Part shown: positions 11,266 through 21,329 of the stretch, one piece after another
Layout of the letters: the number at the start of each line of letters is the position of its first letter
Numbering within the stretch: the first letter of the stretch is position 1
Notes under the pieces: generated by a model
The model's input: the letters and a program-made list of their open reading frames with translations, nothing else
Database searches by the model: none
Told to the model about the DNA's origin: nothing
Made by a program: the position numbers and the translations under genes
Source: Neoceratodus forsteri
Taxonomy: Eukaryota; Chordata; Ceratodontiformes; Ceratodontidae
Assembly (NCBI GenBank): GCA_016271365.2
Contig: CM028129.1
Location: 1,008,691,501 to 1,008,755,500 of the forward strand
DNA length: 64,000 bases
Direction: 5' to 3'

Positions 11266-11931
11266 ACATAGAAACACAGAAGTTGTCAGCAGATAAGAAC
11301 CTCCTGGCCCACCTAATCTGCCCTGTTTTCCCTACCTGTAGTGACACCGCAGACCCTACTTGGTCTCTAGTTTTCATCCCCCCTCCTTATTTCTAAGATC
11401 CTTTTGTGTCTATCCCATGCATTCTTGCCCCCAGCACCTCTCCTGGGAGGCTATTCCACGCATCCAGCATCCTCTCTGTGAAGAAGTACTTCCTCACATT
11501 ACCTCTGAGCTTTCCCCCTTCCATCTTCAAAGTGTGCCTCTTGTCTCCTAGCATCTTTTTCTTTGGAAAATGTTACTTTCTTGTACCTTGTTTTTACCCA
11601 TGAGGTATTTGAATGTTTCTGTCATATCTCCCTTTCCTCCTGTGAGTACGTATTTCATTCCTTAGGCCTTTCCTTGTAGGGCTTTTGATGCAGGCCCAGT
11701 ACCATTTTGGTAACCTTCCTTTTTAGCACCTCCACCATATCTGTGTTCTTGTGGAGATGGGGCCTCCTGAACTGGACTTTAGTACTAGAGATGTGGTCTC
11801 ACCCATGATATATACAAGGGCTTTATTACCTCCCTCTTTCTGCTGGTGATTCCCCTGTCTATGCATCCCAGCATCCCATTAGCCTTCCCCACTTACTTGT
11901 CACAATGTTTAGCTACCTTCAGGTCAAAAGA
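11266..11931 (-). mobile_element. CR1 3' fragment (3' UTR plus RT C-terminus), old
   Basis: The plus-strand left edge reads ACATAGAAACACAGAAG, the reverse complement of the CR1 octamer tail, followed by the conserved CAGCAGATAAGAACC and GGCCCACCTAATCTGCCC. The rest matches the antisense of the ORF2 C-terminus seen at 26167, 45195 and 59723, with many changes. It is a 5'-truncated, diverged insertion. Confidence 0.85.
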
Positions 11932-12689
11932 CCTCACATAAAATCATTCATTTAATTGGGTAACTTTACAGTCATTTGGGTTAGTACCTTTTTCCCTACC
12001 TAGTGTTTCTCGTCACTCCAACCCAGCCTCACCGTCAGGACCTGGGTACCCCAGTGTTTCTCATCTTGTCACTCCAACCTGCCCCATCTGGACCGGTTAC
12101 CCCCCCAGCCTATCATCTGGCCAGAGGTGCCCAGTCGTCTGTGTGGGTCCTGTGCTGCAGTAGGAGGTTATTTTCACCATCGGGACCTATGTGAGTGCAG
12201 GAAGGCGATGTGCATGCTCCACTTCTGTGGATGCACCCGCAGTATCTGGGCGTGGGGTCCCTTTCCCTTGCTGTCCCATGTCACTGCCACCTTAATATCT
12301 CTAGGTGGCAACTGAACCAGAGGACAGGCATTCTTCCCTCCCTGAGGGATGCTCAGTCCTCCTTCCCGGCCAGCCCCCAGGTGACCCAGGTCTGTTCCCG
12401 AACCTTGGTCACCAATTCAGCAGGCAGAGTCCGCCATTGCCTCAGCCCACCACGCTATGGGACAGGCAGTTACTTTTTCTTTTCTTGATGAAAGTTTAAA
12501 GTGCGCTCAGTTTGATGCATCATTTTACTACAACTTTTATATATTGATATGGTTTCAAAAATATTTTCTAATCTTGTTTTTACCAACATACTGTATCAAC
12601 ATGTATTGCCACATGAAAACTATATGATCTATTCATGTTGATCTGACTCCAAGCTCTCTCTCTGTCATTTAAAAAAAAAAAAAAAAATT
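11932..12689. other. Non-coding DNA between repeats
   Basis: It contains a short imperfect duplication (GTTTCTCGTCACTCCAACC near 12005 and a related copy near 12055), a Pro-rich stretch with no convincing coding signal, the third copy of the TTCATGTTGAT word (12631-12653) and an A-run at 12671-12687. The A-run touches the left end of the F-family DIRS. Confidence 0.5.
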
Positions 12690-12900
12690 CAGATCTTCGG
12701 GGATATCTCTGTCATCAGGTCACACCTAAGGAAATTAGCCATCGGGTGTCTTGATCACATGGAAGCTTTTTCTGCAGCAGTCTATTAGGGTCCGCCCATG
12801 CTGATGTCAGGCTCTGACATCATATGCCATATATAAGCATGGGTGGCCCTGCTCCCTCCTCAGTTCTTTCCTGCCATCAACCATTGGCACACGGACCCGT
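12690..12900 (+). repeat. Left inverted terminal repeat, F-family DIRS
   Basis: It is complementary to 38384-38583. Shared words are CATCAGGT(C/T)ACAC, CACATGGAAG and GCATGGGTGGCCCTGCTCCC. It includes a TATA-like sequence and a TGACATCA site. Confidence 0.75.
12813..12870 (+). promoter_or_regulatory. Candidate DIRS core promoter (F family)
   Basis: CTGACATCATATG (CRE/AP-1-like) at about 12815 is followed by CCATATATAAGC (12828-12839) and, about 25 bp later, CCTCAGTTCTTTCC. Copy C has the same arrangement at 23105-23175 (TGACATCA, CTATGTAAG, CCTCAGTTCATTTTCC). The spacing fits TATA plus initiator. This is inference from conservation. Confidence 0.45.
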
Positions 12901-12999
12901 GGAAGTTTCATCGCTCAGTTTGACTGCCGAAACTACTTACCTTTTTTCTTTATCTGCCTTTGAATCACTTTATTTTAAAGTGAGTCCTTTTGTATTTGT

Positions 13000-13052
13000 A
13001 TGTCGAGAACTAATCCTTCATTGGCCCTCTTCTGCCGCTGCGGAAAGTATAT
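13000..13052 (+). pseudogene. N-terminus of F-family DIRS gag (part 1 of 3)
   Basis: ATG at 13000 opens a frame that reaches LFCRCGKY, the first half of the gag Cys/His motif, and is cut by DIRS copy A at 13053. The frame resumes at 18691 with STDKHKLCICFLGPGHN. Because DIRS insertion makes no duplication, the two sides can be joined directly. Confidence 0.8.
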
Positions 13053-13064
13053 TTCAAACAACAT

Positions 13065-13219
13065 GAAGTCTTGCTATATTATGACAAGTGCAGTTTGTCC
13101 CACCACTAGAACTGCTCCGGAGGTGAAAGAGTTAACTTCCATGCAGAGCATGGAGCTTAGAGCGCGAGCTCGGTTAAAGAAGCTCTGTTAGGGTGGTTTC
13201 AAACCGAAACCATCAGATT
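13065..13219 (+). repeat. Left inverted terminal repeat, copy A
   Basis: It matches the complement of 18484-18648 almost base for base, including AACTTCCATGCAGAGCATGG and GGTGGTTTCAAACCGAAACC. The right copy has a short extra stretch (AAGCGG) near its outer end. Confidence 0.95.
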
Positions 13220-13625
13220 CTTTACTCCGCCTCACTGAACAGTCGCTCCGGAGATTCCTCCTGCTGCTCGGTTCATTTCCTCGGTTTAAAACGTTTTTTC
13301 TCGGTTGAATTTCACTGCGATTTATTTATTTTAACCGCAAACCGATCGGTTCAAGCTCTGTCTATGGTATTGTAAGTAATAGATAGGTTTTCTGTGTGGA
13401 ACTTGTAAATTTTTATCGGTTCGGTTTGAACTGATCGAATTGTATTTAAACTTGGTTTTAAAGCCTTTAAGGCTTGTTAGAGTGCGGTTCCCGTTCTTCG
13501 GTTCTAAAAAACTGGATTTCACACGTTTTTCCACGACCCGCGACACGGTGTTGGGGAACCGATATGGCAGGTGTCTTTGCCCGGCACTGCTGCTAAGGGC
13601 AAGTTTGTTGGTTAGGGTTGGCATC

Positions 13626-15212
13626 ATGTCTGAGAGACCCAAAGAAAAACCGGCCCACTGGGTTTCAACACTGTAGTGTCTGTGGGAAGCCTTTGCCAAG
13701 GCTGACCCACACACTATGTCGTGTCTATTGTCTGGGGTTTGACCACCTCAATTCAGACTGCCAGATTTGTAAAATTTTCCCTGCAGCCACCCTGGACAAG
13801 AGAGTGGGCAGGCTCAGAGAACGAGAGGCCAAAAAGTCCGCTGACCCGGATGGCCAGCCCGGTTCGGTGCCAACCGAACCGGAGGGAGTGCCCTCTGACC
13901 AGGGCGAGACTTCCTCGGGCAAACGAAAAGCTGGCTCTGAGGAGCCAGTTCCAGCAAAGAAAACCAAAAAATCAGCAGGTTTGGAGTCCAAAAGTTACTT
14001 CTCCAACTGCTGCAGAGATATCAGGAGCAATACAGATTGTCCAGTCACTGTCCCTAGTTCCCTCCGAACCATACTATCTGGCAAAAGATTAGGTTGATTC
14101 GGTTCCACCCGGTTCAGGAATATGATATAGAAGAGTTTTTATGAACCAGAGAGGAGGGGAGGATGATTATGATCAGTGTGAATGCTGACTTTGAAAGTCT
14201 GGATGTGCCCATTGAACCGGACATCTCCCCAGACAGACCTTTAGATGAATCTCCCCCTAGGCTTTCTGAGTCCCCTTCTCATTTTTTGTTTTATAAAAAA
14301 GTTGCTGAGACCCTCCAGCTTCCCTTAGAGGAGGCTTTGGATGAGCAAGAGGAGCCTGACTATGTAGAGATGATGGATATCCCAGAGTCCAGGAGATTGT
14401 CCATCCCTTTGCATAAATCTTCTAGGAAACAAACAATAAAAATTTTAAAAGCTCCTAATTCTGTGCCTCCTGTAGACAAAAAGATGGACAGGAGGTACAC
14501 TTTGTCAGGTCCTCAATGCAGTCATGTTGGGGTAGTTCAGGCTGCAGCCTGTGATAAAGCTAATATTCCCCTGGCTTCACATCCTCCTGACAAGGACTCC
14601 AGGAGATTGATGCCATGGCCAAAAACAATACATGGCAGCATCCTTGGGACTCAGGCAAAGCAAACTATATGGCTTATGTTGCGAGATCCAGAAATCTAGA
14701 TGGGATACTGTCATGGCCTTAGCCAAACAGGTCCCTGGTCAGCTTGCAAAGAGGAGCTGGAGCAGGTGGCTCTTGATGGTATTGAGGCATCTAAGGTGCA
14801 ATTCCATGCTGCAGTGGATTCCTAATGATGTATCCCTCTAGAGTCATGGCTACATCTGTGACACCGTGGATTGGCCTGGCTCAGGTGTACTACTTTGTCA
14901 CAGGATACCCAGTCTAGGCTATGGATTTTCCTGTGGTGGGAAATTCTCTGTTTGGGAACAGACAGAGAATTATATGAAGAAAATGGATGAATATAGAACC
15001 ACTTATAGGGTGCACAAGCCAAGGGCGGCAAGCCACTCCTCAGAGGCAGCCCAGGGTAGGGGCAGGCCTTTTTCACAGAGCCTTTTACCAGACCCAGGCC
15101 TCCTCCTCTTCAGCCTATGCTCAGGGGGTTCTTCAGAGGAGAGGCAGATGAGAGTGCAGGCAGGCCTGCTCCCATCCCTCAGCCTAAAGCCCCTGCCAAA
15201 CAGGCACTCTGA
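13626..15212 (+). pseudogene. DIRS gag of copy A, frameshifted
   Basis: The ATG at 13626 gives MSERPKEK. A one-base deletion near 13655 compared with copy D shifts the frame before the Cys/His motif, which then reads CSVCGK, LCRVYCLGFDHL and CQIC (about 13678-13775). A Lys/Arg-rich spacer (GRLREREAKKS) follows, then an acidic region (14163-14700; EEPDYVEMM). The conserved middle reads CSHVGVVQAAACDKANIPLA (about 14518-14577). The C-terminus is Gly/Arg-rich and ends with TGA at 15210-15212, five bases before the ATG of the RT frame. Several frame changes (about 14095, 14640 and 14840) make it a pseudogene. The gag call rests on paralogy and position. Confidence 0.8.
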
Positions 15213-15216
15213 TGGG

Positions 15217-16689
15217 ATGCCCAGGGTTGGCTCTCCATTACCTGTAGGGGGCAGGCTGGCTTACTTTGTCCAGGACTGGGAGTCTTTAACATCAGACAGG
15301 TGGGTCCTGGAAGTAGTGAGCCAGGGTCTGGTTCTCAGCTTCAAAAAATTTCCAAAGATGAGAGCCAGATCTTTTCCACAATGCAAACCCTTTAGAGCCT
15401 CTTGCTTTGGAAACAGAAGTCTCAACCCTCCTGGCTCTCAGAGCTGTAGAAAGGTTTCTCCCCACACCAGGGCAAGGGTCTGTACTCAGGTACTTCCTTA
15501 CCCAAAAGACAGGAGAGTGGCGGCTATCCTGGATCTAAGATATCTAAACAAGCACCTTTTAAAACAAAGTTCAAAATGGTGACTCTGGGAATGATTTTGC
15601 ACTCCTAAGGCCAGGGGCTGCTGAGCTTCCGGACCTCAAGGATGCTACTTCCATGTTCTTATCAAGCTCCATCGAAAGTACCTCAGATTCGAACTGCCCT
15701 CAGGCCATTATCAGTTCAAAGCAATGCCCTTCGGCCTCACTTCTGCCCCAAGGGTGTTCACAAAATGTCTGGCAGTAGCAGTTGCTCATCTAAGAAGGCA
15801 AAAGATTGCCATTTTTCCCTACCTGGACGACTGGCTCATTGTGGGTCAGTCTCCAGACCAGGTCAAATCACACCTAGTTACCCAGCAGCTGCTTGCCTCT
15901 CTGGGCTTTCTTCTCAATCTTCAAAAGTCAGTTTTGGAACCTGTCCAGGTACTCACCTTTATAGAGGCAGAACTGGACACAAGAAGCGAGGCCAGAGCCT
16001 TCCTTCCCCTGGAAAGAGGTAAGGACCTTAGTGGCCCTGGCTCGTCCTTCACTCTGCAGGTCTCTGCCAGCAAGGCATTTCCTGCAGCTCCTAGGACACA
16101 TGGCTGCTTCCACAGCTGTAGTGCAAGGAGCAAGATTTCAGATGAGGGACATTCAGTTCCATTTGAGAGCTTTCTGGTCTCAAGAAGAGATCCCTATCAA
16201 GTTAATCCGGTGACTGAACCCTGATCCAGGCCCTTCAGTGGTGGCAGGATCAGAGCAATCTGAGACAAGGGTGCCTTTCATCCCTCTGTCCCACTCCTTG
16301 ACCCTTACTACAGATGCATCCCTCTTGGGATGGGGAGCTCACATGGGCGACCTCTCCACCCAGGGGTTATGGTCCCCTCAGGAATCTCTGCTCCACATCA
16401 ATCATTTGGAACTCAGAGCTGTTTTCCTAGCACTTCAGGTTTTTCTGCATCTGTTCAGAACAGGTGGGCACAGGTCAGAACAGACAACACCACTACAATG
16501 TGGTACATCAACAAACAAGGGGCACTCGGTCTTGACCTAGTGCACAAAAGGCGTTATGAAGTTGTGGTCTCTGGCTTATTCCTGAACACTTCCCTCATAG
16601 CAGTTCACCTCCCAGGCAAGGACAATGTCCTGGCAGATGCTCTCAGCAGGATTTCCCAGGGCCATCACGAATGGTCACTGGATCCCTAA
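15217..16689 (+). pseudogene. DIRS reverse transcriptase-RNase H of copy A
   Basis: The ATG at 15217 starts the pol frame (VGGRLAYFVQDWESLTSDRW). ILDLRYLNKHL appears at about 15530. A frame break near 15580-15720 covers the LKDAYFH block. The next frame carries MPFGLTSAPRVFTKC and an intact YLDDWLIVG (about 15821-15847). RNase H follows with LTTDASLLGWGAH (about 16305-16343), HLELRAVFLAL, RTDNTTTMWYINKQG (about 16478-16522) and LPGKDNVLADALSR (about 16610-16650), split over two frames. It ends at 16687-16689. The catalytic residues survive, but at least three frameshifts prevent translation. Confidence 0.9.
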
Positions 16690-16710
16690 TACTGGGATAG
16701 TGTTTGCCAG

Positions 16711-18095
16711 ATGGGGCCTCCTCAGATAGATCTTTTGCAGCCCCAGACAATCATCAACTCCACTTTTTGTTGCAGGCCCCAGTGTTGGGCTCAGTCCCCC
16801 TGGATGCCTTTCTCCTCGATTGGGAAGGGAAGTTCCTTTATGCCTTTCCCCCTTCCCTCTCCTGTTCAAAGTACTAGTCAAAATCAGGTCTCAGCCCTGC
16901 AAGATGATCCTGATTGCTCCAGACTGGGCCAGGCAGCCCTGGGCCCACTCCTTCTGTCCTTAGCAGTCCATCTTCCTGTGTCTCCCATGAACCACAATCT
17001 GTTAACCTGTGCTCAGGGAGAGTTTGGTATCCAATCTCAAATCCCTCAACCTCAAGGCTTAGCTCTTGAGCAGTTAGAGTTTGCTGATCTACAACTTTCT
17101 CAAAGTGTTCTCGAAATCCTGAAGGCTGCTAGGAAAGCCTTCCACCAGGCTACCTATAACTCCAAGTGGAAAAGGTTTTCCATATGGTGTTCTAGGAAGC
17201 TATATTTCCCGAATCTGCTTGATCTACCCACTGTATTGGACATATGGTCCATCTTAATTCTTTGGGACTGAGACCAGCTACCTGAAAGTGCACTTGGCAG
17301 CTGTCTCTGCCTTCATTTCGGCAGGGAAGCCTCTTCTCTTTCTGCTCACCCTGTATTTTCCAAGTTTTTAAGAGATTGCTTCATACCAATCCTCCATTCA
17401 GGGACCCTGCCCCTGCTTGGGATCTTAATGTTTGCATTGCTAGCTGATGCCACCCTTTGAGCCTCTGTCTTGCAGAGCTTAAGTATTTGACTTGGAAAAC
17501 TGTATTTCTAGTAGCCATCACTTCTGCCAGGGCGATAAGAGTTACAGGCTTTATCAGTGGAGACTGACTTTTTTCTTTCACAGGGATAAAGTAGTCCTCA
17601 GGACTAACAGGAAGTTTTTGCCCTAGGTGGTTTCGGATTCCACCTTAACCAATCTATTTCACTTCCAGTGTTCTTCACTGACCATTCCTCCTCTGGTGAG
17701 GGAGGCTGCACAACTAGATGTTAAGAGGGCCCTAAGTTACTACATAGAGCGTACCAAGGGTCACAGGTTTGGCTCCCTCCAACTATTTCTCACTTATGGT
17801 GAGGTTGGGAAGGGAACCTGCCACTAAGAGATCCATTGCCAGGTGGATCTGTCTCTTGTATCAATTTTGCTATCAAAAGCCCGGTAAGGTTCCCCCCTCA
17901 GGCCTGAGGGCTCACTCTACCAGAGATACAGCTGCATCTCTAGCTGCTGCTAGAGACATCCCTATCTTGGAGATATGTCAAGCAGCTACTTGGAAAACAG
18001 TACACACTTTCACTAAGCATTACTCCTGGATATCCAGGCCAGGAGGGATGCTCGGTTTAACACAGCCATGCTTCAGAGGCCTATTCCCTAAGTAG
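16711..18095 (+). pseudogene. DIRS tyrosine recombinase of copy A
   Basis: A connector leads to the core-binding domain (ILKAARKAFHQATYNSKWKRF, about 17115-17178) in a frame that stops at 17269-17271. The catalytic half is broken by stops between 17450 and 17800. It is intact again from about 17769, with TKRSIARW, HSTRD (about 17912) and KHYS (about 18018), so the His-x-x-Arg pair and the Tyr nucleophile remain. Translation ends at 18093-18095, about 40 bp before the ICR. Family knowledge: DIRS recombinases integrate circular DNA without target duplication. Confidence 0.9.
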
Positions 18096-18133
18096 GTTCT
18101 GTCCCTCCACCATGGAGGTACTGCTGTGTAGTC

Positions 18134-18231
18134 TGCACTTGTCATTAATAGCAAGACTTCATGTTGTTTGAAGAAAAAATTACTCACCTTAGTAATGTTG
18201 TTTCTTCTAATGGAGTCTTGCTATATTATGA
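18134..18231 (+). repeat. Internal complementary region, copy A
   Basis: The left half, TGCACTTGTCATTAATAGCA and on to CATGTTGTTTGAAG, is the complement of the left end (13053-13097). The right half, from TTACTCACCTTAGTAATG to GAGTCTTGC, is the complement of the right end (18640-18689). The two meet at TTTGAAGAAAAAATTACTC, which defines both element ends. Confidence 0.9.
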
Positions 18232-18483
18232 CCTCCCCCCCCAGCCTGCTCCTCTCAGAACTTCTACTTTGGGTATGGGGTGGGCAGTCCACTGTCGGCA
18301 TTTATTGATGCCCTCTTTCATGTTTGGGTGTTGTGTTTTTATTTAGTTATTTTATCTTATTTTTCTGGTCCACTGACTTGAGTCTTGGTGTTGGGACCAG
18401 GAAAATGTGTGAATATGTTAGTAGCCAGTTGGTTAGTGTAGGTTACAGCTTCCACACAGAGCCTTAGTGAGTTTTGCTCGTAA

Positions 18484-18648
18484 AGATCTGACGGTTTCGG
18501 TTTGAAACCACCCTAACAGAGCTTCTTTAACTGAGCTCGCGCTCTAAGCTCCATGCTCTGCATGGAAGTTAACTCTTTCACCTCCAGAGCAGTTCTAGTG
18601 GTGGGACCCGCTTACAAACTGCACTTGTCATAATATATCAAGACTCCA
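18484..18648 (+). repeat. Right inverted terminal repeat, copy A
   Basis: Complement of 13065-13219. It is followed by a right-end-only extension (AGAAGAAACAACATTACTAA and GGTGAGTAATTTTTTCTT) that is absent from the left end but present, complemented, in the ICR. Confidence 0.95.
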
Positions 18649-18690
18649 TTAGAAGAAACAACATTACTAAGGTGAGTAATTTTTTCTTCT

Positions 18691-19394
18691 TCAACCGACA
18701 AACACAAGCTCTGCATCTGCTTTCTTGGGCCTGGCCACAACATTCTTGCCTGCGAATGCTGCCTGAAGTTCAACCTCACCACCCGGCGCCAACGCAAGAA
18801 AGCCATGCAGAAGTTCCGCATGAAGCAGCAGGCAGCCAGCTGAGAGGAGGGCTCTTCCACCCCTCCCCCCGGGAAATGCTGTCATCAGGATAAGAACTGG
18901 CCTATGACTGTTCTCCCCCCCCCCCCGACAGTGATCCCGGTCCCCGTTGGAGCCTTCCTCCTCTTCTCCTGGGATTGCTTTGTCGACCACTTCAGCATTG
19001 GTGCATCGCACCATGTGCAGACCTCTGCTCCTATCAGGCCCCCCATGAAAGAGAGTTCTCCCAACCTTCACGGGGCTGTGAAGGGGCATTCGGCTTCTGG
19101 GTCATTGGCTCTTGCCCCGCCATTGAGACCTCTTGAATCTTGAGGTCCTCAGGTGCTGGACCCCACTACTTCAACAATTGCTAGCAGTGGTTCGTCAGAG
19201 CTGGGATCTGCGCTCCCACTGATGCCTGTATCGATGACAATTCCTTTTCCGGCTGACGACCTTAATGCTATTATTTCCTGCATTACCACGTCTGTCATAC
19301 AGCAGTTTGTTCCACGGTCTTTGCCGTCACCACCCTTGGCGTTGATGCCAGTTCGACCCATCTGTCCCTGCTTCAGAATATACCGATGTTGAGG
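18691..19394 (+). pseudogene. F-family DIRS gag (part 2 of 3), Cys/His motif and Ser/Pro-rich spacer
   Basis: The frame continues from 13052 across copy A. STDKHKLCICFLGPGHN then CECCLKFN completes the Cys/His motif, followed by a basic stretch (TTRRQRKKAMQKFRMKQQ) comparable to the LKKHLSRLKEREAEK region of copy D. A TGA at about 18841 stops this frame. The rest (18850-19394) is Ser/Pro-rich and shifted in frame. The segment ends at the MULE insertion, inside the duplicated word CGATGTTGAGG. Without its neighbours this piece could be mistaken for a small basic host protein. Confidence 0.75.
19384..19394 (+). repeat. Left target-site duplication of the MULE
   Basis: CGATGTTGAGG, paired with CGATGTCGAGG at 21319-21329 (one mismatch). 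Confidence 0.8.
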
Positions 19395-19428
19395 GGTTCA
19401 CAGACTAAAGGTCGCCATATATATCACT

Positions 19429-19446
19429 GCGGTCAATTGATAGCGG
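19429..19446 (+). repeat. Subterminal inverted repeat of the MULE, left
   Basis: 14 of 18 bases match the complement of 21269-21286, at almost the same distance from the element edge (34 and 32 bp). Confidence 0.65.
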
Positions 19447-19542
19447 AGAGGTTGTTGCCAGTATAAATCGGCGACAACACATTAGTCTCCGTTTAATCAT
19501 AGCGGCAACTCTGTTACAGTAACGAACAGTGATGCAGCGTGG

Positions 19543-20935
19543 GTGTTGCGATTCATAGGCTACCTGCCAGTGGGAGTTGCTGATTACACCTTGTATGTCG
19601 CAATGATGACATCACCACTCAGGTGTATTTCAGGGCTAGTATACAGTACAATGATGACATCACTGATTGCCAAAACGGATTTTGTAGAGACACAAAAAGA
19701 AAAGAAGAAGCTGTCCTTGGACAACTTTTTGTACACAAAAAAAAAAGATGGCTCTGACGGCAAGGTTATCTGGCGCTGCGAGCAATGTACCTGCTGGGCT
19801 CGCTTGCACACTAATGGGGATAGCATTGTAAAACCCCCCCACTGATCATAACCATGCACCTGTTCACGGCCATGCACAAATCTTAAAGGTGTGCACGGGT
19901 ATGAAAAGAAAAGCTGCAGAATCTAAAGAGTGCACAACAAATGTTGTTTTACAGGCAATACAGGATGTTCCTATTAGCAGTGCACACCTATTGCCGAGTC
20001 AGGAGACTGTGCGGCGAGATGTGCATCGGCAGCTAGCTTCCCCAGCTGAGTCAGATATTTCTGAATTTGCCAAAACAGTGAGTGGTGAGCAGTTCATCCA
20101 GGTAGATGATGATAATATGATTGTATTTGCAAGTGAATCTGACTTGCAGGTGTACGGGATCACCCACACTGGTTTTGCGATGGGACATTCAATGTTGCAG
20201 CTCAACAGGATGACCAATTATATACCATTCATGCACTTGTCCAGGGAGTGAACAGGCCTTGCGTGTACGCATTACTGCCCGGGTGTAGTGAGGCTGTTTA
20301 CAGAAATCTGTTTGTACACATTAAACAACTGCTCAGTGACAAAATCAATCCTGTCAGTATTATGACTGACTTTGAGATAGCTGCAATCAAGATTTTGGCA
20401 GAACTGTTTCCTACAACTGACCTGTCAAGGTGCAACTTCCACCTGGGTCAAGCACTCTGGAGAAGAGTGCAGCAGGAAGGGATGCAGCAAAGGTATGGTC
20501 AGGACCCAGAATTTGTGCAGAAGATGCGATGTTTGCTGGGATTAGCTTTTGCCCCAACTGAGGATGTGGAGCAGTACTTCGAGACACTTTAGAAAGATTC
20601 CGACTTTAAGGAGATAGAGTGCTTACTCGACTACTTCGAGGACATATACGTTGTAAGGTTAACTAGAAACAGAAAAAAAGAGGAGACAGCCGAGATTTGC
20701 ACTTAGCTTCTGGAATCAGCACAATAGAGTGCTACATGATCTACCGAGAAGCAACAATGCCATTGAGGCTTGGCATCATATGTTTGCAAGGACCGTCAGC
20801 ATAAGCCACCCGTCGAGAGTTGCTCTTGTCTCAGCTTTTTTTGCAAGCATAACATGCAGTTGCATTGCAACGCCGTCAGATGGAGCTTGGACAACAGGCA
20901 CCAAGGAAAAACAGTCAATATGTACGACTGAATAA
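19543..20935 (+). pseudogene. MULE transposase with N-terminal FLYWCH zinc finger, frameshifted
   Basis: The first frame (to 19845) holds a FLYWCH-type finger: DNFLYTKKK, VIWRCEQCTCWARLHT (about 19768-19815) and, after a one-base shift near 19843, DHNHAP, giving the C-x2-C ... H-x-H ligands. The transposase core follows. QLYTIHALVQG is found in a shifted frame near 20217. RPCVYALLPGCSEAVYRNLF and MTDFEIAAIK (about 20360-20390, with a catalytic-type Asp) lead to CNFHLGQALWRRVQ (about 20430-20470). DLPRSNNAIEAWHHMF (about 20738) matches the conserved C-terminal block with the Glu. Stops at about 20592 and 20700 and several shifts make it inactive. These proteins bind the transposon ends and cut and paste them. 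Confidence 0.85.
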
Positions 20936-21268
20936 AGTGTATGAAGCGATATGTCTGGATGTGCAATCTCGATGCCCCCCAAAAATATCTGATGGACATT
21001 GCCTCCGTTATTGAAATAAATGTCACATGAAGCAGAACCCTTAGATGTTCATCCTAAAAATAAAGGAATGGTTTTACCCACTTTTCCATTCCATTGCCAC
21101 TTTCGGTTTAGTCACCATTTGAATAAAGGAACAGTTTTACCCACTTTTCACCCACTGACAGCCTATACTCCCTGTCATTCCAATAAAATCCACTGGCGAC
21201 TACTATTCCCGTCATCCATTGTCCTGCGACTATTTGTCCCATTAGCTGTTGCCCCAACGAATATGTGT

Positions 21269-21286
21269 CCGCTACAACATGACCGC
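21269..21286 (-). repeat. Subterminal inverted repeat of the MULE, right
   Basis: Partner of 19429-19446. The surrounding 3' end also repeats GGACAAAT-GTCGC words on the minus strand. Confidence 0.65.
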
Positions 21287-21318
21287 GACGATTTGTCCGG
21301 CGGCAAAATGACCATATG

Positions 21319-21329
21319 CGATGTCGAGG
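21319..21329 (+). repeat. Right target-site duplication of the MULE
   Basis: CGATGTCGAGG, paired with 19384-19394. The F-family gag resumes here. Confidence 0.8.

Larger units (their letters stand above)
13053..18689 (+). mobile_element. DIRS copy A, structurally complete
   Basis: All DIRS parts are present in order: left inverted repeat (13065-13219), gag, RT-RNase H, tyrosine recombinase, ICR (18134-18231) and right inverted repeat (18484-18648). The ICR gives the end-to-end junction, which places the left end at TTCAAACAAC (13053) and the right end just after GGTGAGTAATTTTTTCTT (about 18689). It sits inside the gag of F-family copy B. Its repeats are nearly identical to each other, suggesting a fairly recent insertion, though its genes carry several frameshifts. 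Confidence 0.9.
19395..21318 (+). mobile_element. MULE-type DNA transposon (FLYWCH finger plus MULE transposase), inserted in DIRS gag
   Basis: The element is flanked by CGATGTTGAGG (19384-19394) and CGATGTCGAGG (21319-21329), which match at 10 of 11 bases and fit the 8-11 bp duplications of Mutator-like transposons. About 33 bp in from each edge, GCGGTCAATTGATAGCGG (19429-19446) and the complement of 21269-21286 (GCGGTCATGTTGTAGCGG) match at 14 of 18 bases, as expected for diverged terminal inverted repeats. The encoded protein has a FLYWCH finger and a MULE transposase domain. Confidence 0.85.

Noticed and set aside
12003..12499. Overlapping Pro-rich open frames
   Set aside because: Short, with an imperfect duplication and no family resemblance; probably non-coding.
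15217..16689. Endogenous retrovirus pol
   Set aside because: The RT box YLDDWL, absence of protease and integrase, presence of a tyrosine recombinase and of an ICR all point to DIRS, not to a retrovirus.
18694..18841. Small basic protein resembling a ribosomal or zinc-finger protein
   Set aside because: The Cys/His spacing and basic helix match the DIRS gag of other copies, and the frame joins 13050 across copy A.
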